Notes under the pieces: model-generated
Database searches by the model: none
What the model was told of the DNA's origin: nothing
The model's input: the letters and a program-made list of their open reading frames with translations, nothing else
Translations under genes and position numbers: made by a program
Origin: Antedon bifida
Lineage: Eukaryota > Echinodermata > Crinoidea > Comatulida > Antedonidae
Assembly (NCBI GenBank): GCA_963402885.1
Contig: OY727096.1
Location: forward strand, 9,681,501 to 9,745,500
Direction: 5' to 3'
Length of the DNA: 64,000 nt
Shown here: positions 45,901-60,900 of the stretch, piece by piece
How positions within the stretch are numbered: position 1 is the stretch's first letter
How the letters are laid out: every line of letters starts with the position of its first letter

Positions 45901-48900
45901 GTTATTTTGCGTTCAGATATTGGTTTGGATATCATGTGGGATGGAGGTAGGTTCTTTATTCTTATTGATCAGTTTTAAAAAGTGCATACTGTATTGTCGC
46001 TAACCTAACACCTAACCTAGCCTTTGTTTGAATGGAAACATTTGAAGAGTAATGGTAGTATACACAGCCAACACAGCAAAATACATCACTGCACTTTGAA
46101 TGTACACTGCTGTTTTAGGCAGACAAATAGAACAAGAACATTATCTTATTACTGATTTATTTCAAACCCGTCCAATATTACAAAGCAATTAAGAAACTAA
46201 CCACATTATAAAGATATTGTTGTTTCTGGGATCAAAACTAGAAGAACAACAAAGAAGTAGTAATATACACATTCTCACTCCTGAGGACGATCAAAGCATA
46301 TTGTACGAAACGTCGACAAACTCAACAGTTCTTTTCAGAACTAGTATGCGTGGTGTACCGCAAACTTTATATCAACATAGAAGTAGTAAACCTGATGACT
46401 CTCCTGTCCACATGAGACATTCGATTTAATATAAACGGAAAGGTTATGAAAATAAACATTTACGTTTAGGTGTTTTAAGCCTATGAAGGAAAAATAAACT
46501 TGTTAGAGTGTATTACCATTTCATAATTTATTTTCAGCTACAAGACTGTACATTACAATTCAACCCGAGTATAACGGTAAAGTAGAAGGTCTATGTGGTA
46601 ACTACGATGGAATTGCCCACAATGATTTCCTTAGCCAGGACGGTGTTATTGAAGCTAGGGCTGATAACTTTGCTAATTCATGGAAGGTTTCAGAGAATAT
46701 GTGCATTGATGTGAATTCCGATATTATCCCTGACCCTTGTGAGGTAGGTCGGGAACTTATGGCTTTTTCGTGTAATGCGATAAGATAAGATACGATAATA
46801 AGATTTATAAAGTGCACATATCCACAAAGTGCTCAAGGCGCTTGTGAAAACCATGACAAATACTAAACTTGATACAGATTTGTAGGCGCGAGACAATTAA
46901 CTATTACGTATTTTTTCTGGAAAACGTATTTTCAAAAGTATACTGACAGAAAGCTGTATCCAATTGTTAAGCTCATTTAAACATTTTTTTGTTGTTGTGA
47001 AAACGCGGGTTTGTTTCATATATTTATATAAACTATTACGCCTACTAAATAAGTTTATTTAATTTTCTCGTGTATCTTTTTATGGATATCATTTTTGTTT
47101 TGTAGGTAAATCGCAACAGGCTCACTTGGGCCCAAAAGAGTTGTGATATCATGAGACATGACCTCTTTCAACCGTGCCATACCGCAGTCGATCCAGAAAT
47201 ATTCATTAGATGGTGTGAATACGATGCATGCGCGTAAGTATAATATCATTATAATTATTATATGGAAAGTGAAAAGACCGGTACAATCATATCACATCTG
47301 ATTCATTAACATAGAAAACCAAACTAAAACACATACATCGTAAATGAATTAGATTATAAACATGTAGTAAAGTTTTACACAATTTGTGCTGACAGTTTCA
47401 CATGTCTTGTTATGTATTGCACGTTTGTCCTGACTTCATGTTGTTTGTAGGCCTAATGTTGTTTGTAGGCCTAATGTTACTGAACTAATTAGTGACCGGC
47501 AAACGAGCTTCGCTCTTATGGTTATCCACCCAAATAAGTTGTTTATCTTCTAGATTCAGTAATTGGAATGGTAAAATAAATTGAAACTGAAAACTGAAAG
47601 AAGTGTCATATTTCCAGAGCCATACATATATATGGCTCTGCATATTTCAATTGTAGTGCGCCCTCTATATCGACACACGTTTTGGTTGTTGTAAATTTGA
47701 AGCTAGATATTTCTGTTGATATTAATCATTTTATCCTCAAAATGCATTCATAGTCTACACATTTACACAATGTGTAAATATTCAATGTTTACTTTTAGAA
47801 CGAACGGAACGAATCTGTCATACCTTTTGAAACCTTGTTTTGTAGTGCGCCCTCTATATCGACACACGTTTTAGTTTCAATGGATTAATATGCCTTGTAA
47901 AATGTATGTCTCTTTTATGATTATTGAACATTTTCACGAAATATATTCACAATTTTAAACCTAAACAAATCTTTGCTTTTAGCTGTACGTTTGGCGGAGA
48001 TTGTGAATGTTTGTGTACGGCTATTGCTGCATATGCTGAACAGTGTAACAAACATGGTATTTACATTAGATGGAGATCACAGGATCTATGTCGTAAGTTT
48101 GAATGTGCTTGGTTATTGTTTTTTTTTTATTAGCAACCAAAGGGTTATAACAAACAAAGATGATATGTAGGCCCACTATTTTCTGATCAGTAAGATCACA
48201 TGGAATCTATACGTTAGGCTTATTATCAGAGGTCTATTATCTTCTTTTATAATTGATATTTATAATTATAACTAAATATCAGTATAATGTTCAAGATCAA
48301 AGAGTGCCAATAAATTTGGTACCGGTATAGGCGTCCTATTGTATACTGACTTAACTACAATGTTTATATTCATAAATAAACACCTACTTATCTATAGCTA
48401 TGCAATGTGATTACGGTACAACATACATGGCATGTGGGCCTGTGTGTCAGGAGAAGTGTGACGAAAGACATCCAATCCCAGAGGAGTATTGTACTGGATG
48501 TGTTGAGGGTTGTTTCTGCCCAAGTGGAATGATACTACGAGGTAAGCAAGCTTATTGGAAACATGCAAAGTGATTTCCTAAAGAAGCAATCATAATGTTA
48601 TATAGAATTGAAATAACTACGTTCATTCCGACATCACTGAATAGATTAGCAATGCAACACGAGCGCTTCATTCTCGGTGTCAAACATCCATTGTATACTT
48701 TTTATTTTTTCCCATTATTATATCCATAATCAAACATTCTAAAAAAAAAAAAACAATTAACCAACCAAGTTCCGCGAGATAGTTTAAAGAAACAAATGGT
48801 TTAAGTCTACTATACTGAATATATTACTTACTTACAATTGAGTATATTATTACAATGCATACAATTTATTATGACTGCAAAAAACACAAGTATTTCATTG

Positions 48901-51900
48901 AATTATGCTTTTAAATTGCCAGGCCAAGAATGTGTTCCTGCTGAAGAATGCCCATGTGAACACAACAATGTTATTTATCCCACCGGAAGTTCATTTTCAA
49001 TCAATTGTAAAAACTGGTAAGTAGGCCTAGGCCTAATTATCTCCGACATGATCATGTGTGTATAATGACAATAGAACTTAAACTCAGAATTTCATAAATC
49101 AAGTGAATTGCTTTGCTTTAGTTTTTAACACTATAGGTTTATTAATTAATTGTTTGTTTTTTTCCCAAATTAAATATTTACAGCACTTGCATGAATGGCA
49201 ACATAACATGTCTTGGAGATCCATGTTTCGGTAAGTTGGACTTGGATTCTGTGGAATGTTCATACAATAAGATAAGCTTTTAGTATGTGACTTTGATAGA
49301 AAACAGAATACCTTTTTCTAATCATTCTCCATTATTGTTGAAACAATTATTTGCTTCAGTATTTGTACGTGTATATACTATGGTTCATATTATATTTGTT
49401 ATTGTAGGAATCGAGACATGTGCTCCTGATGAGTTCAGTTGTGACAATGGTAAATGCATCCCTGTTGAATGGACTTGTGATGCTGCTGAAGATTGTGGGG
49501 ATTCTAGTGATGAAACTGATTGCGGTAAGGTTACTTTTGATCAAAAACAATATTTTAATGACGTCTGGATCAATAAGAACAATAATTAACATCATTTCAA
49601 TCGCTGAGCTCGCCTTTCCAAGATAAGAACTCACACTTTTATCTTATGTCTGGCTGCGAAAAATACCAACAGTACTGTACTATGTACATATATTCAACCC
49701 ATTTGATCTTTGCGATTGTATTGCTCCTACTCATCATGACGTCATTTGATTGGACGTGTGGACATAATTGATATTGTTATCAAAATCAGCATAAATGTTT
49801 ATTCTTTAGTTAGTTCTAGGATGAACATTTCTTTTGTTTTATGTAGGAAAAATGTATGTTACAGATACAGATTCCTTTTATTATCCTATATAATGGAAAT
49901 TAAAGTGCTCATATCTTGGCTTGCCTAAAATAAAATTTATTTCCCTTATATTTAATATAAGGGAAAAAATAGTAAGAGACAACTTTTATTTAATCAAGGA
50001 AGATTCCGGTATTATTATATAGACCTACACAGAAACAATACCCAACGTAATAGAAACACCATTATATGTGCAGGCTTTATGTACCTTTTTTAAAGGAGAC
50101 ATAGTTGTAGTCAGTAATTGGCTTATTGAATACGGTAGAACCCATCATTTGGGACACCTGATACAATGGACAACCCTAAGCGGACACTTTTTCATGAAAC
50201 GAACTATAAGCATTATAATTATCTTTTAACATTAAGGACAACCTCTATTCAGTGAAAATGTTAATGTAAATGTTTTACTGTTTCCCACACCCCCTCCTCC
50301 CGAAAATTACTAGTGTAGTCCTACCAAAGAGGTTTGAATTATATTAATGTGTAATTGTAATGATTAATGTAATGTTAATATTTGACTTTGTTGTTTTTTA
50401 GTCTACAACTGTACAGTTAATGAATTCACGTGTAGAAATGGACATTGCATAAACATTAATTTCAAATGCGATGGAATGCCGGATTGTACAGATGAATCAG
50501 ATGAGTTCCAATGTGGTAAGTTGTGTCATTGTGTTCTTTTTTCCCAAATCATGACAAATAAGATGAACCTACTTTAAACTTTAAATATATTCACTTTTGC
50601 CAAACAAAAATAAAGACACGACAATGATTTTGTTTAAAAAGACAAAATAACAGTTTCTAACCAGAAACCTATTAACTGTAAGACAATTAGCTTGAATACT
50701 TTTCATTTCCCATCTAATTTGTGTTATTTAAAAGTTAAACACCATTATGTGAAATTTAAATGGCCTAGGCCTATTTAAAATAATCATTATATCTATCTAA
50801 AAGAAACTAAATAAATGTGATTTTGAAACAGTTTAATTAGACCAATATTAATTAACTGTACACAATTATTATTATTCATAAAGGGACGTACAGTTATAGG
50901 ATTAGGGTTAGGTTTAGGGCGCTGTACAGTTAAGTTTTATAGCGCCCTCTTTAGGGTTACTTTTATTGAAACTTGAGACCAAAACAAAAAGTTTTGTTTA
51001 GTGCCAAAATATGTCAGATTTTATTTACTTTATAGTGAGTATCTGTGCTATAAAATAGTAATTTAGGTTTTGGCCGGAACATTTAGTACTGTTTTAATAA
51101 AGTATGTACTTATTACACAATTTTTACAAATGTAAAGATGTAAATAAACATCTAATTACTTCACTTTCTTGGCTAGGCCTGAGTTAAACTAGAGAGTCGT
51201 CAAAGTTGAGACTTCCTCCTCCGCCGATAGAGTGAATTTTCGTAGCTACTGAGCTATTTTAGGCTAGGCCTAGGGTATTAAATCGGAACACGCTAATCAA
51301 CAGCGGTCGAATGTGACCCTGAGTCTAGTCAGATACAATATGGTACAGTAGATTATATCCTAGAGGAGTATTATTATTAATTGACATGTCATTTGTGGTG
51401 TTGTTATTTATATATGTTTGTAGTGTAAAACATTCTTTCAATCTGATTTCAGGTCCCAATACATGTGATGACGACACAGAATTCCTGTGTAGCAATGGTG
51501 TATGTATTCCACATACGTTTGTTTGCGACGGTGAACATGATTGTGGATTCGGCGACAATTCTGATGAAGAGTCATGCGGTAAGTGCTAGGAGATTTAGCA
51601 GTATATAGTCTTGCTGCCAAATGATTAGGTGCAAATGTTTATTATTATATTATTTCAGCTTCATCAAAATGAAACTGTTACTAACCTCAACAATATTTAT
51701 TCTTAGATTTCCGTGGACAAAACATACTGTAACATATCATACCACTCATCCAGCCATTAAGCTCTATCAAATACACGACAGAATGCAAGTAATTTGACCA
51801 ATTAGAAGCAAACATGTGCATGTGATTGGTCAAATTGCTTGTGTTTCACATATTTTGTGCCCAATTTATTTAGTTTGGTTTATGTAGTTTATACTACCTA

Positions 51901-54900
51901 CAAAATACATCATTCTTTAGAGACGCAGTAAATTTTTACTTACTAATATAATATGTTTTGTTTTTCTCTTTTGTAGAAGAACCAACCTGTGCACCCACTG
52001 AATTTAGCTGTAACACGCAAGGCACCTGCATTCCACTGCCACAGCTCTGTGATAAGCACGATGACTGTGGAGATGGTAGTGATGAGATTGGCTGTGATGG
52101 TAAGTAGTAATCACTCAAAAAAGGAATTGTCCTTGTACAGTATTGTCATTTTGAATTTGGTTCAATTCATATGTACTGTACTGTTTTTGCCAGTGTCAAA
52201 TCTGTACCATGTTAAATGGCATTAGGATACAAGAAAATGTTCTTCATCTGTTAATGTGTCTTAAATTATTAAGATTATTATCTGTGGAGAGTCTAATTAT
52301 TATGTACCATAATTTTACGTACATTATATTTATTGTGAGGATAGTCTAAAATGTTAAATTGTAAAAACATTTTAGGTTACATTAAGGAATTCTAAATACT
52401 GTATTAACTTACTCTGCTATCTTATGCAGATTTCTATAATATGGTACTGTACTGTACTTGTGTGAGTGACTAGCTTTTGATTATTGTTTATCTAATTCTA
52501 AACAACACTGTCATAATGATTGGTCAACTATTGTTAATTAATTTAAATAACAAAAAGCATTGTTGTTATATACATCAGGTTCCAAGTTTCTATAATTTGC
52601 TTCTAAAAATATGTTATGCAGCAAACTTCATGATTTTTATATTTTATTGGAATTTCAAAATGATATCACAACCACCATCTATATTATGCCATGTTACCAT
52701 TTTCATATTACAAATTGTTCACATCAAATTATTAATATTTTTGAATAGGTTCCTGTCCTGATGAGTGTACTTGTTATGTTGACTGTGATGGCAACTTTGT
52801 AGATGGTGAATGTGAAAGTGATTACCCAATGTGCGCTAGTTGCTTTTGTGATGACAACGCAGTAAAGGCCGAGGATGGTGGAATGTGCCTGGTTCACCCT
52901 CAAGACTGCTTCAAGAGTATGTATACCATAGCTTATTCTCACAGAATCTAAAGCATTATTTACATGTAGTGATCCTACAGATGGAATGTAGGACAATAAC
53001 CACCCATTATGGACTGTACCATTGTTAGAGTTGGGGGTGTATGACAATGTTAGGTGATGATGCAGGGAACATTTTTGCCATTGTAACATAGTCAAATTCT
53101 ACAAAATTCCTACTGTACCTACATATTTATTAATGGTATAGCCAGAAACGCAATACAAAACAATGTTTCCTACTACAAATTCAGATTGATCAGTTGTTTT
53201 GGCTAATCACATTTTCTTAATGAAAATTTACCTGTAATAAGTAATATTTTATTGTCTCTATCTTTAATTTTTATGAATTATAAAAGTAATGATCTATGAG
53301 AGTGAGCCGACACACACATTATTTAAACTGTTTTAACCTATTTTCAACATTATTTAGATGTTTTCATTTTATAAACTCACTATTATTACCCAATATTTGG
53401 GATTATGATTTTTTGTGTTGTTGGCAAAATTGGACACATTGCACTATATAATAATAATAATATTCCGTTTCTTTTTTTTTTAGTCAACTTTCCTAATATC
53501 AAACTTTCTGAAAACTGCAAACTCTCTGAAAACTAGAATATTCTTGAGATTGTCCAAAAGTTCACAAATGTGCTTTACCATTACAAACACATTTAGAATA
53601 CCAAACATTAGGCCAGCCCAAGGATGTTTAGTATTGGTAGATTTGACTGTAGTACGAACAAAATCGGCTCCTTTTGTACTTCACATGAGATTTCTAGTTT
53701 TCAAGTCAAGTCCTACTGTAGAGTCTGTTAATATGACTATTTTATGTTTTTTTTTTTTTTTTTTGATCACAGCGACCACACCCTACATTGGTTGTGATTT
53801 GAATGAATGGCAGTGTTTGGAATTCCATGAGTGTATACCAATCGAGGAAAGATGTGACGGCATTTACGATTGCTTTGATCAGAGTGATGAACAGTCCTGT
53901 TCTTCGGTTAAACCACTCACGAAAGTTCGTAAGTATTTAGATAAGTTACTAGATTGATTAAAGTGGGTAATGTGTGATTAAGAGTTGATTAACCCATTTT
54001 TACTCAGTACTTTAAAACTATCAATGTTTTTACTGAGGTGACACTGTATGAATAACATATTTTCAACATATCTAAATAATATTTAATCTTTTTTCCTATA
54101 GTTGTTTGTGATCAAGATATCCCTGTTGCTGATTCCGTACCTGACTTTGTCTTAGTGGACAGTGCAGGACCTGGCTGGAGTCCAACTGAGGATGGTCCCA
54201 TGCTTGACATCCCACTAGAATATCTGAGCACAGTCACAGGATTGGTTGTAATGGGTGGGGGACAAGGAAGCAATGCATATGTGGAGAATATACAGATTAT
54301 GTACCTAACAGAAGATGGTAATATTCCATCTGTCATAATCAGTGAGACACAACAAAATGTAAGTTTAAATTTACATGCTCTGTCTACACTATCACATTTT
54401 ATGTGACGAAAACATGCGATGGACACAATGACCTCATATCACTACCATATTTGGGCACATCATACTTTGTTTGTCAAACTAGTTTGATAGTGTAGACAGA
54501 ACTTTAAATAAAGAATTTCACTTTTATACTTGTGTAAATTTAGTGCACCTTCTGAAATATGGAAACATTTTTTCACCAATTATTTTTCTCAGTTTATTAA
54601 AACAGCTCCACTCCTAAAGACTTTTGTACAGTATATGTTGCGAACAGGATTGGCACCTTTCTTCACTGTGTACACTATCAAACTAGTTGACAAAAAAAGT
54701 ATGACGTACCCAAATATGGTAGTGATGACATCATCATGTCCATATATGGGCACATTTGAGGAGCTTTAAGGAGGGTGAATTATGGTTATCCTTAGAAATT
54801 TGTCTAAAAAAAAAAAACAGCAACAAATAAAAATTAATGCTTTTAACTGTAGGGTGAAGGCAGTTTTATGTCTCAAATCAGGTAAAATTAATATTAAAAC

Positions 54901-57900
54901 AAATTCTTTTTTTCTAGTTCTTTGCTGCTAATTTCGATGATTCAACACCAGTGCTCATTGAGTTTCCTGTTCCTCAACGAACAGCAAAGCTTATGATTCG
55001 AGTTCTTCAGCAAGTTACTCCAGTTGAACTTAAAATCAAAGTTATTGGCTGTGAACAAGTTGGTAAGTATCATGCAAGCATTCGTAACAAACAAAATATT
55101 TAGATGTGATATTTTGATTTGTTCCAGACGGAAAAATAAAATATTGTAAGGAAATATAAAGGAGTTTAAGACAATTTAAAATAAAAACAATCTATATCAT
55201 CAATTCTGTACTAAAATCAGATATATGATAACAGTATTGTATTTATTTCTAAGTACGTAGAAAAGAAAAAAAAAATGAAATCAAATTATGGAAACAAATC
55301 CAAAGGCAAGTTACTGAAAAAATGACAATGCTGTGGGTATCAAATAAAATAAGCAAAAAGCTAAATCAAAACAGCCACAAAAATTTGCAGAGCAACAATA
55401 GTCTTTCATCAGTAGAATTGACAATATAAAGCAGACAAACGCTGCCTGAGTGGTCAGGAATAAAAGAAATAAAAACAAAGGAGGCACATGCTGGTGAATA
55501 GCGGGTGGAAAGTAAGAGTAGAAAACAATGAAAATATCTTGCTAGATATAAACAATTTCGCAACGGAGAACTATAAAACAACGCAAATACATAATTTGAT
55601 ATGTATTTAATTTTCTTTTTTTTTCAGGACAATTTACTACACCTATACCAACTACAGCTGTACTTGCTACAACAGGTAACAAATCACCCTTTTTATTACA
55701 TATAAAGATATTGTTGATATTATTTATTTGTTTTGTATATCTCAGAGCAAACATAATGTTCCACATAATGTATATGTATATTTTATATGCAAATGACAAT
55801 AAATAGATGTTTTCCACTGATGAATGAATGACATAGTTTTTCTACTATATTCTAATCTAATATTAAAAATTTATTTATTTTTTAAAATTAATAATAAAAA
55901 TTAAATCTGTTTTATTCCCAGGATATTGTAGCAAGACTCTAGACTTTGATGCACCAGATAAGTTACATTTTGTCAGTGCACCAGACGCCGATGGTATTTA
56001 TGGCTGGGCACCCAGTATTCTAGATAACTCTGTAGAATTAATATTTGCGGAACCAGTTCGAATCACAGGCCTAAATATTCTTGGTGGTGGATCTAACACT
56101 GGCGAGTTCTCTGAACGTCTCCAGATTTCTTCTATTGAGATTGGAAGTGACAGAGAGGTTTATGTAATGGATGACAGTGGTTTTCTTCCAAAGGTACATT
56201 TACTATTATTATTTGCTTTTCTATATAAATTATAATATTTCATCTGAAATATTTTAAAATTATGTCGTCCTGAACTACATGACAAAATCTAGTGCCGTTT
56301 TCCCCATTTGGTTAATAGCTATGTTATGTTGTCAAATTATTTATTATTAATGTCATTCTATACAATATGCAATTATTATTTCACAATAACTGCAGTACAG
56401 CTGACTCAAAGAGACTCAACCCTTGCTCATTGAACCTATATATTTTAATTTAGAGTTATTCTGATTGACGTATCAGAATCGGTTATGATCGAATGGACTT
56501 AAACCTAATTTTTCAGCAATTGTTTAAAGAAATTGGTTAAATTTTTATTTTAGGAAGGAGAGAATTCAATATTATTTAAAGATTTTCTTTGCATTTAAGT
56601 TATTTGAAGGAAATGTTGATGACACAAATGTAGCTGTCTTGACTTTACCTGATGTTATCATTACCGAAAAGCTGATTATTCACGTTGGTCTGCAAGAGAG
56701 GCTTGCACGTCTACGAGTTCAAGTTCTTGGATGTTATGAACGAGGTAAGTTTACTGCAGCTAAAGATATTCTTAAATCATCATGCAGTAGAACTAAACTC
56801 AATTCATGCAAAGTGTGTCAACCTATTTCTCACAAATGTCATCATGCTTCAGGTTCACTTAAGTTACTTTAAATGCTTCATTTAGCTTGAATAACTTGGG
56901 TAGTAAAAGTAAAAAAAGAGGAAAAAGAGAACAGTTTGACCAACAAATGTCAATAAAAATATCTTTATTTTTATCCTTTTGATTAACTTTCTGTATATAA
57001 GTTAACCAAAGTGTGTATGTTTCTCCAAGCTGTATGTGTCACTGACATTGTTACTGAGATTAGATGCAATTACAGTATCCATTGCAAAAGTGACCAAAAC
57101 CTAACATTCAAAATGTAAATAAGAAGATAGAAGTGCTACATGGGATTTGGGGTCATAAGAGTAAAAACAATACTATAAACTAAATGTTTGTTTTCATTAG
57201 ATTTTCTTTTTTCCAATCTTCCAATGTCTTATTTAGACTATACAGTCTATACAGGTAGGTATCTCACTCATAGACTACCAACACCACTATTGGTTTGTGT
57301 AATTTAGCAATCTCACAGTTTACAGTATATATATTATTAAATGTGGTTGTATCTTTTAGTTACTACAACAGCTCAACCACAGAGCACACAGCCACATATT
57401 GTGACTGTCACTCCAACAGGACCTGTTGGCTCAACCACAATCCCTGCTGCACCAAGCACCGAACAACCAGAACAAACAACACCACGTAAGTAACAATGTA
57501 AAGTAATTATGGTAGTTTATTTTAATTTAATCAAACAATTTAAGGGAATGTCTGGCTAATATAAACCTAGGTTCTAGACCGTGATTCTGCTTAGCAATGG
57601 TGAAGATATAAATATTTTTGCACATATGGCGTTTCATATGTATACTTGAGATGGAATTACCTTGGACAAAATTGTCAAAACGTGATTGTCTGCTGGTGAC
57701 GCTTGCCACTAATACTAACAAAATGAAAAAGACAACAACTAGAGACTTGGACAAGACTAGGCCGAGACTTGCATATACATACACATAGTGTGTGAGTTTT
57801 CTGAATAATACAGTAGTCTGTAACAACTATGTTACTATCCTTATGGAAGTTACAGTAATAATAACATAATTGTGAACAGTTCAGTTTTCTTTTATTAAAT

Positions 57901-60900
57901 ACACTACTTCTATATAGTCTTTTCTATTACATACATATTTATTTTTTAGATGTCTGCCAGAAGATCTTACCTCTTGATTTGCCAGAAGAATCCAAGCTGC
58001 CATTTGAAAGCTCACCAGATGCAGAAGGTGTTTATGGTTGGGCTCCAGCAAGTGATGAGTTAACGCTCCTGAAAGTTGACCTTTTGGAACCAATGATTGT
58101 GACTGGTTTAAATATTGTGGGAGGAGGTGATGGAACTAATGCATTTGTGGAGAGTTTAGCTATTATGTATGTTTCACCATCAATGCCTGGAGTAAACTTA
58201 CCAGTTAGCTCACCAGAAGGACAATTGGTAATTATTGTATAACTAATTAATGTTTATTATTAAGCCTACTACTTATGTAGACAAATTAATAAACTGGAGA
58301 AAACTAGTAAATAGTTAGACACTAATTGTTGTCAGATGGAAAATAAAATTTAATCCAACCCCATTTTGCAGTAATTTGATATTAACTATATTAAACAATT
58401 ACATTTTTGTAGAGTTACCCTGGAAATGATGATGCTTCTACTGTAAAAACAGTGATTTTGTCAACACCAGTGTATGCATCATCATTGACTATCAGAGTTA
58501 TCAATACCGATAATAAAAACATCAGACTAAGACTTCAAGTACTGGGTTGTGAACACGAGGGTTAGTTAATCTTTACTTTCTTTTCAATGAATTAACAAAG
58601 ATTTTTATAGAATACTATATGTGCTTATTGTGAATGAATGTGTTTGTCTCTTTTTATCATATTAACCATATACCATACATTTAAAACAAGGAATTACATT
58701 GTCTTATGGTTTAACACAATGTTTATACAAATGCTGTTGATTTTTATGCATTATTTTTATAAAACCTCAAAATTTAAGATAAAGTGTCTTTAATATAATA
58801 GCTGTTGTATTGATTTTATTCATACCATACATTATATATTGAGACTTAACATAATGAAATTCAACTTAAAAATTTTGTTAGATTGAGGAAAATAATCTCA
58901 CTCATAATATTGGCTTTACCAGACTGACCCGGGTATAAGCACTTATGAAGTGACAGCTTTTTTGTACGAAACTGATTCACCCTTCAATCTTGACCAACTT
59001 CCCATGTTAATGTTTTCTCATAATCCTAGATAACAGTGCATCGATACTCTATGTTTAACTAATTTATTCAATACTGACACTTTTTTTCCCTGAACTTATT
59101 GTGTTTAATTTGTAAAAATCTTTAGTAACAACATCTGTACCAAGAACAACATCAAGTGCAGTACAAACTGAAGGACCAACAACTCCACGTAAATATTTTA
59201 AAATATTTATATAATAATAGTTCTGAAATCCTAAACACAATATTTATTACAAAATGCTGTTTTGGGAATCTTAAAAACAATGCAATATACTTTCTATGGT
59301 GGTTATATCGCAGACGTATTTGACTTCTTGGGTCATTCTATTTTCAATTGTATACTTTTATCTTTGTCATGTACATATCATTTATTTAAAGATTTTCAAT
59401 GGGCAGTTTAGATATTTCTTCTTGAAGAGAAAAAAGAATAACATATGTCTTTGTAATACATTTTTAAAAAGACACTTTGATATCTAAATCTGTTTAATTG
59501 TTGTATTTATATTTTTTCCAGATGTTTGTAAAGAGATTATTCCACTCGATTTGCCAGAAGACTCCAAGCTGCCATTTGATAGCTCACCAGATGCAGAAGG
59601 TGTTTATGGTTGGGCTCCAGCAAGTGATGAGTTAAACCTCTTGAAGGTGAACCTTTTGGAACCAATGATTGTGACTGGTTTAAATATTTTGGGAGGAGGT
59701 GCAGATTCTGATGAATTTGTGGAGAGTTTAGTTATTATGTATGTTTCACCATCAATGCCTGGAGTAAACTTACCAGTTAGCTCACCAGAAGGACAATTGG
59801 TAATTATTGTATAATTAATTAATGTTTATTATTAAGCCTACTACTTATGTAGACAAATGTCCATGGACAAATTAATAAACTGCAGAAAACTAGTAAATAG
59901 TTAAACATTTAATTGTTGTCAGATGGAAAATAAAATTTAATCCAACCCCATTTTGCAGTAATTTGATATTAACTATATTAAACAATTTAATTTTTGTAGA
60001 GTTACCCTGGAAATGATGATGCTTCAACTGTAAAAACAGTGATTTTGTCAACACCAGTGTATGCATCATCATTGACTATCAGAGTTATCAATACCGATAA
60101 TAAAAACATCAGACTAAGACTTCAAGTACTGGGTTGTGAACACGAGGGTTAGTTAATCTTTACTTTCTTTTCAATGAAGTACTGTTATAAAGATTTTTAT
60201 AGAATACTATATGGGCCTTTTGTGAATGAATGTGTTTTTCTCTTTTTATCATAATAACCGTATACTGTACATTTAAAACAAGGGATTATCTTGTTTTATG
60301 GTTTAACACAATATTTATACAAATGCTGTTGATTTAATATTTTTAAAGTAATTATGCATTATTTTTTTAAAACCTCAAAAATTTAACATAAAGTGTCCTT
60401 AATATAATAGCTGTTGTATTGATGTTATTCATACCATACATTATATATTGAGACTTAATATAATGAAATTCAATTTTTAAAATTGTGTTAGATTGAGGAA
60501 AATGATACTCTATTATGTTTAACTAATTTATTCAATACTGACACCTTTTTTCCCTGAACTTATTGTGTTTAATTTTTAAATCTTTAGTAACAACATCTGT
60601 ACCAAGAACAACATCAAGTGCAGTACAAACTGAAGGACCAACAACTCCACGTAAATATTTTAACATATTTATATAATACTGTATAATAGTTCTGAAATCC
60701 TAAACACAATATTTAGTAAAATTAATTTTTGTATATATATTTTTTTCCAGATGTTTGTAAAGAGATCATTCCACTCGATTTGCCAGAAGATTCCAAGCTG
60801 CCATTTGATAGTTCACCAGATGCAGAAGGTGTTTATGGTTGGGCCCCAGCAAGTGATGAGTTAAACCTCTTGAAGGTGGACCTTTTGGAACCAATGATTG

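Noticed and set aside
56639-56885. Two open frames running past the donor of exon 36
   Set aside because: They overlap the real discoidin exon and read into the intron; splice phase supports the exon ending at 56744.
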